Shown: positions 1-11,400 of the stretch, piece after piece
Position numbering within the stretch: position 1 is the stretch's first letter
Layout: each line of letters opens with the position of its first letter
Assembly (NCBI GenBank): GCA_029532415.1
Contig: JAQOTA010000020.1
Location: forward strand, 1-64,000
Length of the DNA stretch: 64,000 nucleotides
Direction of reading: 5' to 3'
From: Marasmius tenuissimus
Lineage: Eukaryota > Basidiomycota > Agaricomycetes > Agaricales > Marasmiaceae
The notes under the pieces: model-generated
Told to the model about the DNA's origin: nothing
The model's input: only the letters and a program-made list of their open reading frames with translations
The model's database searches: none
Translations under genes and position numbers: made by a program

Positions 1-448
1 ACGCCAGTAATCCAATCATAGGAGATCATGCCACCATACAGAGTGTCATAGGTAATGCAACCACAACCACAAATATCTACACCAATGGGGGAAGAGATTT
101 GATTGATCTAGTGCGTCAGGTCATATCTAGTCCTTGTTATTGTTCCAATCTTTGGTTTAGTACGGGAATATGTTTAGACGGTTCCCTATGGGAGATATTA
201 CGATTCGGAAGGATGTGTCTTCGGAGGTTCTGGATGTTTCCATCGAGTCTCAACAGCAAAGCTCAACATACAGATCACTGAAGTCATCACGGTCTCAAGT
301 GCTGAAAGTCAAGAAAACTGTTCAACACGTTCGACTCTTAGGGCTTCCGGGAGCTTTTACTAGTGTAACGGTGGAACCAGTGAATGGAGACCCAGCTCAG
401 AACTTTAAAACGGTGGCTAAACACTTCAAGAGAATCAATTATGAATAA
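1..448 (+). CDS. N-terminal gene fragment, copy A (product unknown)
   Basis: Partial gene cut by the left window edge. Exon 1 runs to 119, a 41-bp GT-AG intron covers 120-160, and exon 2 is 161-448 (TAA). The reading phase joins exactly. The visible protein has an Asn/Thr-rich start (IIGDHATI, then a run of Thr) followed by a compact part with the motifs FRRFPMGDITIRKDVSSE and VKKTVQHVRLLGLPGAFTSV. A near-identical copy with its start codon lies at 52351-52784, which supports this being a real coding unit. I do not recognise the domain. The polar start recalls the N-termini of fungal NACHT-type proteins, but no P-loop is present here. Copy A reads 13 codons further than copy B because B carries one extra T near its end. 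Confidence 0.55.
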
Positions 449-574
449 CTGATAAGGAGGTCAGATAAGAGACCATCTGTGCAGGGAGTTGTCGTTCCGA
501 CGGTATGTTCAGCTTTCTTTGTCAGTGTCAAGTGGAAGTACATTCACTGGCATTAGAACAACTTTGCTTACTCA

Positions 575-1058
575 TGTCACGAAGTGCTGAGCGTCTATCG
601 GAGACGGCGAAGGCAGAGAGCGATGGTAGCAAGCTAGGAGAGGAGCAGCGGGCTCGACTCAGGCAGAGATAAGGCAGAACTGGTCCCAACGACAAGTTAG
701 ATCTATTGTAGAGAAGGAAAGTGAAGGAGACTGTACTACTCACCTGGTCCCAACGACAAGAGGTCAAGATGAGGGACCAGGTGAAGACTAGCTAGCTTAT
801 ATACCTATGCTACAGTCAGAGCTGGAGTCGGAGTGGCAACCTATGAGTTGTGTATGAGTAAGTATGAGTCAAGGATGAATAAGGAATGAGTCGGTATGAG
901 ATAATGGGATGGCTGCGCGATGTGGGTTAAGGCTGTGCGATGGTGGGTTAAGAAAGGGAATCGTGAGAAATAAGGATGTATAGTAAGTGACCGTGAGAAA
1001 AGGACATGTGATAATCATGTGAGCAAATGGTGGAGGGAAAAGTGGCGTCTTCATGACA
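575..1058 (-). mobile_element. Solo LTR, Ty3/gypsy type
   Basis: 484-bp element with LTR-type ends (TGTCA...TGACA) flanked by a 5-bp direct repeat ACTCA at 570-574 and 1059-1063. The duplicate locus near 52946 lacks it and reads straight through a single ACCTA site, so the boundaries are fixed by an empty site. It contains a TATATAAG-like promoter on the minus strand near 795, which gives the orientation, and two internal copies of a CTGGTCCCAACGACAAG motif. A second copy lies at 39144-39605, next to a minus-strand gag pseudogene, so this is a solo LTR of that gypsy family. Confidence 0.85.
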
Positions 1059-1479
1059 ACTCAACTAGTGGGACTAGGCTGGTCAGAACGCCTTGTTTTG
1101 ATACTTAAGGAAGGTAAGACTTGCCTCGGGACCTGCCAATACTGAAAGTCATTGGTTTCAGAACTTGCAAATGGAGGAGAGTTTGCTAATCAAGTTGTGC
1201 ATCAGGGGAACATGATCATATGTTTCTACCTTCATTACAGACTAGTGTGTTTGGCCATTGGATGATAGTCGACTTGTTGGAGCTGAGAAGTTCTTCAGAA
1301 TGCATTGTTCTTTCCTTTGCAACGTGACAAAACTCATGATTCCGGTCGGTCGCTTATTTGTATACCACGCATCAGCTAATAATAGCACAACAGGTTTCGG
1401 CCGATTTAAGGCTTTGGATGTTCAACCCGAGAACACATGCTTGGCAGTATGACCTGCCCTCTGCTGCGATCTCACCCCA

Positions 1480-2596
1480 GTTGAAGAAGGACACATCATT
1501 CATTCTGTTCAGTCCTCCGCCGACCCCACTTCGCCAAGGCATGAGTCCTCAACTTAATTCAGTCGAGATTGTCGCCTGCTTCGAGGAACAATTTGGTAAC
1601 TTCTTGTATGCGATCGCACTCCTCGGGCATGCGAAGCCTGTTGAGAAGCTTTCGGATCTTGCGCGACATGAGCGTCTGACTTTAGGTACCGTTGTTAACC
1701 GCACTAAACCACAGATCCTTGCCCACTTCCCCTCCTCTCCACCTCCTCATTGGGCCATGATAGATTGCAGTGTCGGTATTAATGCTAGTTACTCCATCTC
1801 AGGTATGTCTTGGATCTAGTCCATTCTTATTCCGCTACCTTGAAAAGTGCCATCACGTGTCGAGCTCTGTTTCCCAAACCTTAAACATACGTTAGCCCTT
1901 CAAGTTCCAGATTTACTTAAACATTGCATGGCCTACCCCAGCCAATCCCTCCGTTTTGATTGTGATCCTCAAGACCTCGGTGAGATAACCTTGTTGCTCT
2001 CCTGTCCTCCGCTCACTGATAGCTTTATCCCGGTTAGTGTTCATTATTGACGTTCACTTTGCCCTTGTTGGAACCTTCCAACACAACCTCACGGTATGCT
2101 CCACGCCAGTCTATGTGTTTGTCCCGCCTATTCCTGTAGTACAGCACACAAACGGGATGTACTCCATATCTTATCCCCGCCCAAACTCACTTTTCTACTG
2201 GTCAAGTGACCCGGATGGGCGGAACGTGATTCATGAAGAGGACTGGCATATTCATGAAATCCCGAAGTTTTACGTCTCGTCGTGGATCGGCTCGTCGTGG
2301 GACGGAAGAGGAAATTACACCGCAGTACAAGAGCTTCTAGCAATAAAGGGTTACGATTTGGATGGGAGGAAGTACGCCCGTGACCACGGTTTTCCAAGAT
2401 TAAAACTGGGTGAGTGCTATTTTTCCCCCTTTGTTTGGACTGGATTACATCTTATTCACGGACAAACTCACAGGCAATCCCTACAGTTCAAGACGCGTCG
2501 GAAATCATCATAAAATCAAGGTGAGTTACCAACTCATGTCTACTCTCAAAGGGTTCCGAAGTACCGTGTTCGCGCTATCAAGCCCAAACAATGTAG
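1480..2596 (+). CDS. Hypothetical protein with an agaricomycete C-terminal domain; 5' structure unresolved
   Basis: Clear coding sequence in pieces. An open stretch at about 1500-1801 contains VEIVACFEEQFGNFLYAI and KLSDLARHERLTLGTVV, then an apparent GTATGT donor. The next exon ends at 1979. A 43-bp intron (1980-2022, GTGAGA...GATAG) joins in phase to exon 2023-2409, with motifs SISYPRPNSLFYWSSDPDG and YDLDGRKYARDHGFP. Intron 2410-2473 and exon 2474-2520 follow. A possible 31-bp intron leads to a last exon ending at 2596. The YWSSDP...EEDW...YARDHG pattern recalls a domain common in uncharacterised agaricomycete proteins; that is recollection, not a search result. The first exons are uncertain. 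The gene may continue from the fragment at 1-448. From 1572 on, the sequence is absent from duplicate copy B. Confidence 0.5.
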
Positions 2597-3959
2597 CACC
2601 GAGCAGCAGGCTCACGAGTCAGGGGGTAGTATTCCGAAAACTCCCTTAACTCGAAGGTACGTACAAAGCATCAACTCAACTCGCTCGTATTGATAATCTC
2701 ATCGGCCTTTTACCAGCTATCAGACTACTCGCAAGGTGGCCACCGTCTCCAGCGCGAGAACGAGATCCGAGTTGAGGCAGGTAGCAGAAAATAAAGCCGA
2801 GAAAACGGAGTGTTCCTTCAAAATCTGGTATAGCTTCTCTGCAACCGACTCAGTAATCCCGATCCCCCTTGTCCGTGCTTGGTTCTAAAGCCTTCTTTAG
2901 CTTACCAGTGAATCACAGGAATGGAAACGCCAGGAAGCCGTGGTGATAGGTTATCGAGATGCGGACAGTGAAAAGTAGAGCATTTCAAGGGGGTTTCCGA
3001 GAGGTAGATCCAAAAACTGTTTACGATCGTTTTGTTTCGAGTGGTTGGTGGTTTATGTAACAACAAACCTCGCGCTGTTCAATCAGTGAAAGCATTGCAA
3101 CGCGATGCAGGTATGAAAGGTGCGTCAGCACGGGAGTATCTTCCAAAGCCGACGTACCGTATCTGAGAGGTCGATTCCGATGGTTCAGACCACATTTCCG
3201 TTGACGAGACCACAAGACCAATCAATCATTTCGTCTCATAGGTCTAAATCAGGTCACTCGGAAGTATACATTCAATCTCGAAGAAAACTTTTTACCAAAC
3301 GAAGTTGTTAGTATCGGAACATGTTGAACCTTTAGATTGCCTCGAGGGCCTCGAGGGTGGAAGTCAACTCGAAAGAGAGGATCGAAAGAATACTAATTCT
3401 TACCAGTTATAACTACCATTCTCCGTGCGGGTTATTTAGACCACGATAAAGGCTGGTGTGGTGGAACCATATCATGAGAGCAGAGCTCTAAGCTCTACGA
3501 AGAATCTCGACCCGACAATCTCAACTCAAGTCCTGAATCAGACGTCTCGCAGATTCTCGCCCAACAGATGGTCAGCTGGATCCCCTAAATTATACTAAAC
3601 GCGTACTGGCTTCGCTGACCAAAAGGTACCACAAAATTTGAATGTGGCGCCAGAAGACTTAAAATGGGGCAAGGAACATTCATTTCCCAAGTTGGTGGGA
3701 TCTTCAAGTAGAAACTAGTGAGGGCGAGGTCTCAAAGGAATTCTGATGGAAGCTACCGGTACGCACCCGAACAATTCCCTGCGTGTAAATGTGTGACGAG
3801 CGTGAATCACACCATATTTTCCCAACCACCACGATCAACTTTTACGCTCGTCCATGCACTAACCGCTACCTTCGGCAATCGTAAGACCACCCTGTGCAAT
3901 TCTTTTTTCTCGACTTCTTATGATTCTCTTCACCGCAGAAGTTCGACACCAGCGACGAG
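2597..3959. other. No supportable gene
   Basis: Only short open frames without consistent splice sites or recognisable domains. The sequence is unique to copy A of the duplication. The segment 3941-3990 matches 16740-16795 in inverted orientation (see that entry). Confidence 0.6.
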
Positions 3960-5226
3960 GCATTGTAAAATCGAAAACAGAAGTGAAAGCGAGCTCTCGA
4001 ATACCGTAGCTGGTGAAAAATCTAGGTCACTGCACTAGCGCCTCCAGCGCCAGACTCTCTTTTTCCCTCCGTTCAGCGCCAGTATCCTCTGTAGGCTCTC
4101 ACTCGCCGTCCAGGTGGTCTGAGTTCGTTTGGAAATTCCTCTCGCCACCACCGCCGGGCCTCCTTCGCATACCACGAATCATCAATGTGGGGTGTATGCG
4201 CGACTCTTCTTGGTTCTCCTTCGACTTTTCTCGGAGCCATAGTCTGGACATGTTGGATATTCGCCACTGTATATCCCACTAACCCATCCATCTCTGCCTA
4301 CGTCTCACGATGTTGCGTTTACTACACACCGTCGCGGGTCTTTGGTCACAGCTCCCACCCATATCGAGCCTGATCCGATACCACCGTACTGATGATATCC
4401 CGAGTTCCGAATGGCACCTCATGTCCGTTCACTAGGAACCTCGCCTTGAAGATGAGAGTTGGGCTTGGTGGAAACCAGTGGTGCTGAATGCCGCGGGCGG
4501 TGAACGGCTCAGCTGTAAAGAATCAACACCGCTGAAATTCGACCTCATACCACCCCGTTTCTTCGTTCGATTGTTGCGTACGGTTGCGTGTATTTGGCTA
4601 TGTCGGTAGTCGCCGTCACAGGGCAACCTTGGGGCAAGAGGGGCGGGATAATTGCTCCCTTTTCTTCTCTTCTATCACTCTCTTCTACATTTCTAACTCG
4701 GCGTTCGCAGCGGAAGGGAGTTCGAGAGGTGCCGACTACATCGATCAATCGTTTTTGGGAATTTGACCTTGTCTAGCCTCTTGATGGCTTGGAGATGCGT
4801 TTGTAGTTCGTTGCCTCGGTCCTCATCAGATTATCTTGACTTCCTTAGCTTACTCGCTCAGCCTTGTGCTGCCTCTTTCATCACTACTGTTCTGTTTCTT
4901 GTCAACTTACTGATCCAGTGATCACCACTTGTTACACGCTATCGTTGCTCTCCACTCGTAGATTACCGTTACACAGACGAGATTATTCATTCCCGTATCT
5001 ATTACTATCCCAGAGTCGTTCCTTCCGTAACTTTCTGCTACCAGTCCCGAGATATGGCGTTCAAAGGACAAATGAATAAGCCAAAGGCCCGAGGAGATCC
5101 TTACAAACGTCGCTGCTCATCCGCCCTAGATCAAGCCAGGTTTGAACGTGTCTGTCGGCATATACCAATATGGACCGGTAAGGCAAGACGTAGACACAAA
5201 TGTCTGCGTAGTATTTTCGAAAGCTT
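3960..5226 (+). repeat. Repeat unit R, copy 1
   Basis: About 1.2 kb unit shared with 9968-11400 and 59640-61090, with a partial copy at 54072-54310 and a diverged one at 46040-46260. Shared landmarks are ACTAGCGCCTC near 4033, the CATACCACGAAT box near 4170, and CCCGAGATATGG near 5048. This copy lacks a segment of about 180 bp present in the other two long copies (10233-10412 and 59904-60081). Some frames stay open, but no frame is open in all copies, so I do not call a gene. The unit lies directly downstream of the minus-strand membrane-protein 3' exon at copies 1 and 3. Confidence 0.8.
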
Positions 5227-5570
5227 CTACTTCCATATACCGGTCGCAACGAGCTCAAAACCTACACAATCAATCAAAACTTGCGGTATCTCTCCCTTTC
5301 CACCATACGCCCACTCAGACTCCCGAAGATCTTTCAGCTTCTCAATTCTCTCATGCAACCCCGCCCTCACGCGAGTCTTTCCTTCTCCAGACCCACAGGC
5401 CGTGATAAAACGCCCTTGCAACTCTATAATCATCTGCTCAATCTGCATCTGCCGATCTGTCCGTGCTCGTGAAGGTTTCTTTAAGTAATCTGGCGACACA
5501 GGAGGGTTAATCTGCACTGGTATAAGCGGCAGGACCGGAATATCCGACGCTGTTGCGTCAGGGGGTGTGA
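5227..5570 (-). pseudogene. 3'-exon fragment of the single-pass membrane-protein family (T1)
   Basis: The minus-strand frame carries the family's conserved C-terminal module: SRARTDRQMQIEQ, ELQGRFITACGS, HERIEKLKDLRES and the end GGKGEIPQVLID. The stop codon that follows LID in the other members is changed to TGT, so the frame runs 12 more codons. Homology to the family ends near 5570, inside the Pro-rich tail. There is no membrane span, ectodomain or start codon, so this is a truncated last exon. The same fragment recurs in duplicate block B (54314-54930), there split by an insertion. Confidence 0.75.
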
Positions 5571-6239
5571 CCTATGGCCAAAATTTTCATTTTTTGATTT
5601 TCACTTCTTGGCGTCGACAGGGAGGTCCGGTGCGACCAACCAAAAACGATATGACGATAGGGATTAGTTTTGGGTTGAGTTGGTCATGTCGAATGGAATA
5701 TGGCTTTGATACTGTTTTCATTGTTTTAAGCACAGGAACTTACGCAGGTTACAACCGACATGGTCTTCGGACTTGTTGAAGGATCTGAGGCGGTGGGTCG
5801 AGGTTTTCAACTTTCAGGTCGCAGTCCGGCGGTTTGGGCAGTTCAATGGACAGGTTGTGAAGCCTGATTGCAACAGTTCAAAGTTTAGGCCTAGTCACTC
5901 AGCACTTCCATATCTCCTCCAGTACATACCCGTTCAAGACTGGTATGAGTTGGGACAAATTTCATGTGTCAAAAACAACAGTTCGGTATGCATCCGTGTC
6001 CTACAGTCAAATCTAGCTTGACAATACCCCTGAATTATGTACCACGGTTAGTTTCTTCCATTGATCTACACTGGAAGTATATGTTTCTGTATCATGAGGC
6101 CTACTGGTCTGTCACTTCTGAGATATCACTCATGATCGAGTATTTCAGCTGTCTTGTTAGTGTGTGGCGTTGACAATAGCCTAGAATTGTGGCGAGGGAG
6201 GCGAAGAACACACGAGCCACCCTCACCAGCCGGATGTCT
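5571..6239. other. Duplicated sequence without supportable gene
   Basis: Matches about 54880-55600 closely. Open frames here are not kept in the other copy and no splice pattern is evident. Confidence 0.5.
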
Positions 6240-6620
6240 ACCAGATAGCCGATGAAATGAATCAGCGCCAAAGAGCGCTCCTTTCATTTTGGGCGGCTCA
6301 TGGCTTGCTCACATTTTTGCGATCCCGACCTTGTTCAGCTCACAATCAGAACACAGGGAAGTTCAATAGCCTGGGCTCTAGTGGTTTCTTCAAGAAGATA
6401 TGAAAAGACTTCCAGAATCTAGTTTGAATCTGCAGTCTAACATATCGACAGCAGTCTGCTCAAGCTCACAATCTCCTGACGAGGACAAAGCCGACAAGCC
6501 AGAAGTTACTTTCAACAAGATGCTTAGGAGTACCATGACCGATGTCATAATTGAGGCCCTCTGACAGCCCAAGAGAGGTGCGCATCGACGCTCTATGCTC
6601 TTCGGTTAACGGCTATGCTC
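6240..6620 (+). other. Diverged second copy of the hydrophobin promoter region
   Basis: The order of short motifs matches the true hydrophobin promoter at 6630-6870: AATGAATCA, then TTCATTTT, then GGCGGCTCATGGC against GGACTGCTCATGGC, a TTCAGCTCA box, AGTGG, a TATGAAAAG box against TATAAAAG, and CAGTCTG(C/T)TC. No hydrophobin coding follows. It looks like a decayed tandem duplication of the gene's 5' region. A minus-strand frame at 6390-6572 begins with a hydrophobic stretch (MTSVMVLLSILLKVTSG) but has no other support. Confidence 0.4.
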
Positions 6621-6797
6621 ATAGAATGAATCAAACCTGAAGGGACATTATTATTCATTTTCCCCATTTTGGACTGCTCATGGCCTACTGGCACTCTCAC
6701 GCTCGTATACATGTTTTGATCTTTTTCAGCTCAAGATCGTAGGAGAAAAACACAAACATCCATTCTAGCCACAGCACCAGTGGCGTCTCTGAAAACT

Positions 6798-6805
6798 TAT
6801 AAAAG
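6798..6805 (+). promoter_or_regulatory. TATA box of hydrophobin gene A
   Basis: TATAAAAG lies 69 bp upstream of the ATG at 6874 in the right orientation. The same box is kept at 56145-56152, the same distance from copy B. Confidence 0.7.
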
Positions 6806-6873
6806 ACCCTCCAAAATCCATTGTAACCCCCACCAGCAATAGTCTGTTCCAGCACTCTTCCCAAATCATCATC

Positions 6874-7276
6874 ATGAAATACGGTCAACTCTTTATCTTC
6901 TCTATCCTCGCTACTATTGTGGTTGCCAAACCCATTGAAAAATCCGGTGGCAGCATATCCGCCGCAAACTGCTCCCCTGGTTACCTCAAGTGCTGTGATC
7001 CCACCGTCCCTGTTAATGGGACAGTGTGTGTAGGCCCCCCTTTCGACACAGGTCTTTCATGGTGTGTTTTCTGGCGACTTCTCCTGCCCATCGCTCTGAA
7101 CAGAAGGCTGACTACTAAATAAAAGCCCTCGCGAAGCCATATTCTGCTGCACTGAGAGTATCCCAGGTGATATTTCTGACCCGAGTGTGACCCGCATACT
7201 TTGCCGAGCTAACCACTCCTCTACTATAGGTAATTTCGAAATCCTCAATTGTATCCCCGTCGCCACCACCAGTTAA
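6874..7276 (+). CDS. Hydrophobin, copy A
   Basis: Small secreted amphipathic wall protein of the hydrophobin family, expected to self-assemble at air or surface interfaces. Exons are 6874-7061, 7126-7166 and 7230-7276; both introns (64 and 63 bp) are GT-AG and the phases join to a 91-residue protein. Residues 1-18 are a signal peptide (MKYGQLFIFSILATIVVA). Eight cysteines follow in the diagnostic order: C33, C40-C41, C52, C63, C70-C71, C84. Spacing is C-x6-CC-x10-C-x10-C-x6-CC-x12-C-x7. The C-x6-CC halves fit class I, but the middle loops are shorter than the class I norm, so this is a compact member. A canonical TATA box precedes it. The first intron has a CTGACTACTAAAT branch region. Copy B at 56221 is intact and nearly identical. 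Read without splicing, the first exon appears as an 82-residue frame that hides the last four cysteines. Confidence 0.9.
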
Positions 7277-8991
7277 TTCCAAGGCGGTCTCCCAACCCGG
7301 TTGTACTCGGAGGACCCTCTCGCTCTGCCTTTTGTGTTGTTTTTTAGTATGTTTGGGCCGACGGAGGGGATTTTTGCGCGTTTATCAATTGAAAATGTAT
7401 ATATTATAGTAAAGCCCAACTCTCGATTGATGTCTTCGTTAAACGATTTTGTGGCGACTGTGCCATTCTTAAGTGTGTACAAACCTGCTATAAGTAGCCT
7501 CAATAGCCTCCGTCTTGGGTTGGGTGCCTGAAATTTGTGCGTACACTTCATATCGGGAACTAGTAAATCTCACTCAAAGAATTCGACAACACCAATATTT
7601 CGAGCTTGAGGTTATGGCAGTTACGTCCTTTCGCCATGGCTGACTGACTGCCACTCCGAATAATCGAGGATGAACAAATGGTGGTCGCCTGCATGATTAT
7701 AGGAGTCGCACCCACCACAGTGGTCTTCACCTCCACTTCTGGCTTTTGAGATGTCAGATAATTCGTAGCGAGACCTGTTGTGTTATTCATCACATTCATC
7801 AGCTGGTACTTGCCGATATTGCTGTCTACATAACCGCACTGATTGTTGGAAAACTCCATAATCAGTTGAACGCTAGCCATCTTGATTGCCGTCCTTTCCC
7901 AGTGCATCAGGGGTGGGCGTCTGACGACTCTCTCCTGCGACGTTACTTCATCTGAACGGCAAATCTGAGCATGAAGAGCCAAAGGGTGCACTCCTGAGAC
8001 ATTTTCCCTCGAAAGAGTCGATATATAGCCCGGCTCGTCTTTTGAGTTGAAATCCACTGATGACAATTCCATGAATGCCGTTGAAAGGACGAGTGTCCGA
8101 TATCCACACCTCAAAGTGCGACTATTACCACCCGAGTCTCCCAAGTTCTCGAATCTCCAATTTACGTGACTATGGGTACCCTTTTGATATCGAGCGACAA
8201 GTTGTCTCGCAGCTTATCCTTGGAACAACTCGCAAGACCCTTGGAAAGCCCCTTTGCCGGATCGCTCTTGGAAAGTTGTATGAGCCCCAAAAACACTTAC
8301 ATAGGTCCGAGTAGAGAACGAAGATGGCTCCTGAGTTGAATTCTCACATGTGCGGTCTTAAGAAGTGTCTATGGTCAGGCAGGAGCAAAGCTGGCAGAGA
8401 TCCTGGCTTTTGAACCGAAGAGCTGGTTTGAGAGAGTCGGTGGTGGCTACGACTGGCACATTGCAGGCTCACCAGCTGGCACCACTCGAACAGGGAACCC
8501 TGGACGGATCTGGAGAGTTCAAAAGGAGGCTCACTGGTTTTGATGAAGTTGCCATACCACCACGGTTTGCTGCCCAGAGAACAAAGGGCGAGGTCGCACC
8601 GGCGAAGATGGTGGTAGCGGTACAAGCGCCACTTCACTGGAGTAACGTTGTCATACCGTGACAATTCAGTGACACCTTGACGTCACACACTATTTTCTCT
8701 CTTACCACCATGTCGATCTTTTTGAGAGTCGCTTGCTCGTCGACTCTGCAGTTTTCCATAACTGAACGTTAGTTTACAACTCCTCTCGCTTGACATTCTT
8801 TCTAACTTCACTGAAGGCTAGCTCCTGATCTGCAACAACCTCAGATATGGATATTGGCCAAAGTTCTGAAGTGCCCTTTACGGCGGAGGTTTCTGTTCCT
8901 TGATAAGACGTCGTAGTGAATCGGTTGAGCGGTCTGTTTGTTAGGCTTGGTACGTGTCCGCTTGCTTAGTTAAGTTTGATATTCATTCGCG
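7277..8991. other. Duplicated intergenic sequence; part present in three copies
   Basis: Matches 56624-58740 apart from the insertion there. The stretch of about 8500-8800, with landmarks ACCTTGACGTCACA, CTCTTACCACCA and AGTCGCTTGCTCG, also recurs in diverged form at 45350-45620. No gene is supported. Confidence 0.5.
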
Positions 8992-9480
8992 ATGTCATCT
9001 GAAGCGCCAGCTTGCACGAATCCCGAAGGCTATTTTGAAACGCCCACTCAGCTCAACCCCCGAGGGAAGGACAAGTTCAGGACAGAGATGGCGTTATCAC
9101 ATCCGTTTACTCCAACCGCTGCACTCATTGATGTTCAACCTCACGTTCGTTGTGGAAGAAAGACGGTCCCGTTGGCGGGACATTCCCGTCATTTTGGCTG
9201 TATCACCCGCGATTACAACCGATATATGAAGATCCATGGCTTACATAGATGTTCCAGAGCCAGTAGGAACGCTTGGATGACGAAACACGCAGGTGAGTAA
9301 AGTTTATCGGTTGATTTGTATCCTTTTGACGCTTACTTTGTCATACAGACCTATCGCCTACATTGAAAATAATTCCGCGATCTTTGCTGTGCCGCGTCGC
9401 TCATAATACACTCGGAAATGACCACCTTGCACCATCACAGAAGTTACATCGCCTCTGTGGAGCCAAATGTCGCCTGAGGA
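8992..9480 (+). CDS. Possible two-exon gene remnant, zinc-finger-like
   Basis: A frame from ATG 8992 reads to a GTGAGT donor at 9293 and an acceptor near 9348 (CATACAG), after which the frame stays open for about 120 bases. The end of the first exon, with FGCITRDYNRYMKIHG, resembles the helix and second half of a C2H2 finger, but an expected His is Tyr and the preceding Cys pair is not convincing. In duplicate B (58715-59240) the same splice signals are kept, while the first exon is frameshifted. I read this as a decaying copy of a gene whose intact form is not in the window. Confidence 0.25.
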
Positions 9481-9967
9481 TTGCTTCTTGGTGGTATCAA
9501 CTAGGATAATATGCGCTGCCATGACGAGTGTACATGCCTTGAAGGTGAGCCCGACCGGCATTTACGTCTTTTCGTTGAAACTAACTTTGCAATACGATTG
9601 CTCAGAGTCATTCACATCGAGGATGCGGACCGAACGTGCGACTCCCCTTTGGTGGTTTTGGCGAACACTTTTCCCGCTACCATCTCTCTTCCTCCCTCCA
9701 TCGTTACCTAACTGGGGTGGTTACCTTCGTCGCCTTTCGCTATCCCCTTTCTCGAGTTGAGCTGCCTACGCTCGTTCTGAGCTTCGTCAACTGCCTTGCA
9801 AGCTATCCCGTCGAGACGAGCCCGGTGGAGCGTTGCTTTGCTGAACTCCATTTTCCCTCCCTCCAGCTTGTCTCTCTCCGATTCCCGCACGCTGACCCAT
9901 AGAGAAACGAATGTCTACCCCTCCTTCTCGCTGCATCCGTCGTTCTCCGCACTTATTTGACTCCCGA

Positions 9968-11400
9968 CGAGAGCTAGCGGAGACAAATACAGCAGCTGGT
10001 GAAAAATCAGGTTACGGTACTAGCGCCTCTAGTGCTAAACTCTCGTTCCCCTCCATTCAGCGCCGATATTCTCACTGGCCCGCTCTCACCCGCCGCCCAG
10101 GTGGTCTGAGTCCGTTTGGAATTACCTCTCGCTACGACCGCCGGACCTCCGTCGCATACCACGAATTATCAGTGTGGGATGTATGCGCCCCTTTTCCTGG
10201 TTCTCCTTTGACCTCTCTCGGAGCCATAGTCTTGCTTTTGCAAGTGGAAGCTCAGAGATAGCAGCAAGTTCCCGTTGGTCAGCCATATCGGGGTAACGGC
10301 GACATGTCTCGTCCTCATCTTTCCGAATAGGCACTCTCCTTGTTCCGTAGACCCAGGATCACGCTACCCCCGCTCAGCTACAGCATCCACCAGATCTCTG
10401 CATTGTCGTGTTGGTCATATTGGACGTTCACCACTCTCTATCTCACTCACCCATCCGCCTCTGCCTACGTATCACAATATCGTGTTGTCTACACACCATC
10501 GAGGGTCTTTGGTCATAATTTCCACCCATATCAAACCGCATCCGATACCCCGAGTTCCGAATGGTACTTCATGTCCGTTCGCTGGGAACCCCACCTTAAA
10601 GATGAGAGTTGGGAGTTGGGCTTGGTGGAAACCATTGGTGCTGGATGACGCGGGTAGTGGACGACCAGACGTAAGGAATCGCACCACCCCTTTTCCTCGT
10701 CGGATCGTTGCTACGGCCACGTGGATTTAGTCACCGTCACCGCTCGACCTGGGGCAAGAGAGGCAGGATATATGCCGTCTTTTTCTCTCTACCCTCTCTC
10801 TCTCCCTTTGATACTGCTCGGCGTCCGCGGTGGAAGGGCTTTCGAGAGGTGCTGAGTATCCCGGTGGGCTGTTTTCGGGAGTTTGACTCCATCTGGCCTC
10901 TTGTTGGCTTGGAGATGCATTGATAGCTCGTCGCCTTATACCTTTTCAGATTATCTCGACCTCCTCAAGCTCGACGTTACTCTTTCAGCCTTGTACTGCT
11001 TCCTTACTAAGTACCGTTCTGCTCCTTGTGCCCTCACTCACATAGTAATCACCACTCGTTATACGGTATCGTTTCTCTCCACTCGTAAATTACCGTAGCA
11101 TGGATAAGATTGCTTATTTTCTTCTCTGTTCGCTATCCCATAAAGTCGTTCGTCCTGTATTCTTCTGTCACAAGTCCCGAGAGATGGTATCTTAAGAGCA
11201 AACGAATAAGCCAAAGGGCCGAGGAGATGCATACGAAAAGCGTTACTCAACCACCCTAGTTCGATGTATGTAGTGGTCTGTACAGACGGGTTGATGTTAG
11301 TCTGTCGATGAGGCACGAAATTGCAGAGTATAGTCTATGAATGTTCACTGTCGGCATAGCTCCTGAGTGTCAAACACTTCTTTCTTTGCTACGCCGACAT
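9968..11400 (+). repeat. Repeat unit R, copy 2
   Basis: Second copy of the unit described at 3960. It includes the 180-bp segment (10233-10412) missing from copy 1. Unlike copies 1 and 3 it is not followed by the membrane-protein 3' exon; homology stops just before where that exon would begin. Confidence 0.8.

Larger units (their letters stand above)
1..1571 (+). repeat. Segmental duplication, block A left part (matches 52376-53477)
   Basis: Collinear direct match to 52376-53477, almost base for base apart from small indels and a 484-bp insertion (575-1058) found only here. Homology stops abruptly after position 1570 here and after 53476 in the other copy, where the sequences become unrelated. 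Confidence 0.9.
4982..11400 (+). repeat. Segmental duplication, block A main part (matches 54072-61090)
   Basis: Long collinear direct duplication. It contains a membrane-family 3' exon fragment, the hydrophobin gene and repeat unit R. Homology resumes here near 4982 after a 3.4 kb stretch (1572-4981) that in copy B is replaced by about 0.6 kb (53478-54071). It ends near 11400, just after TTTGCTACGCCGAC. Copy B has two insertions absent here (54506-54757 and 57615-58002). Confidence 0.9.

Noticed and set aside
4013..4373. Membrane-protein-like frames in unit R copy 1
   Set aside because: The frames are not kept in copies 2 and 3 because of indels and the 180-bp segment, so coding is not supported.
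6390..6572. Minus-strand frame with a signal-peptide-like start, kept in both duplicates
   Set aside because: The two copies are nearly identical here anyway, so conservation says little, and the region is better explained as a promoter relic of the hydrophobin gene.
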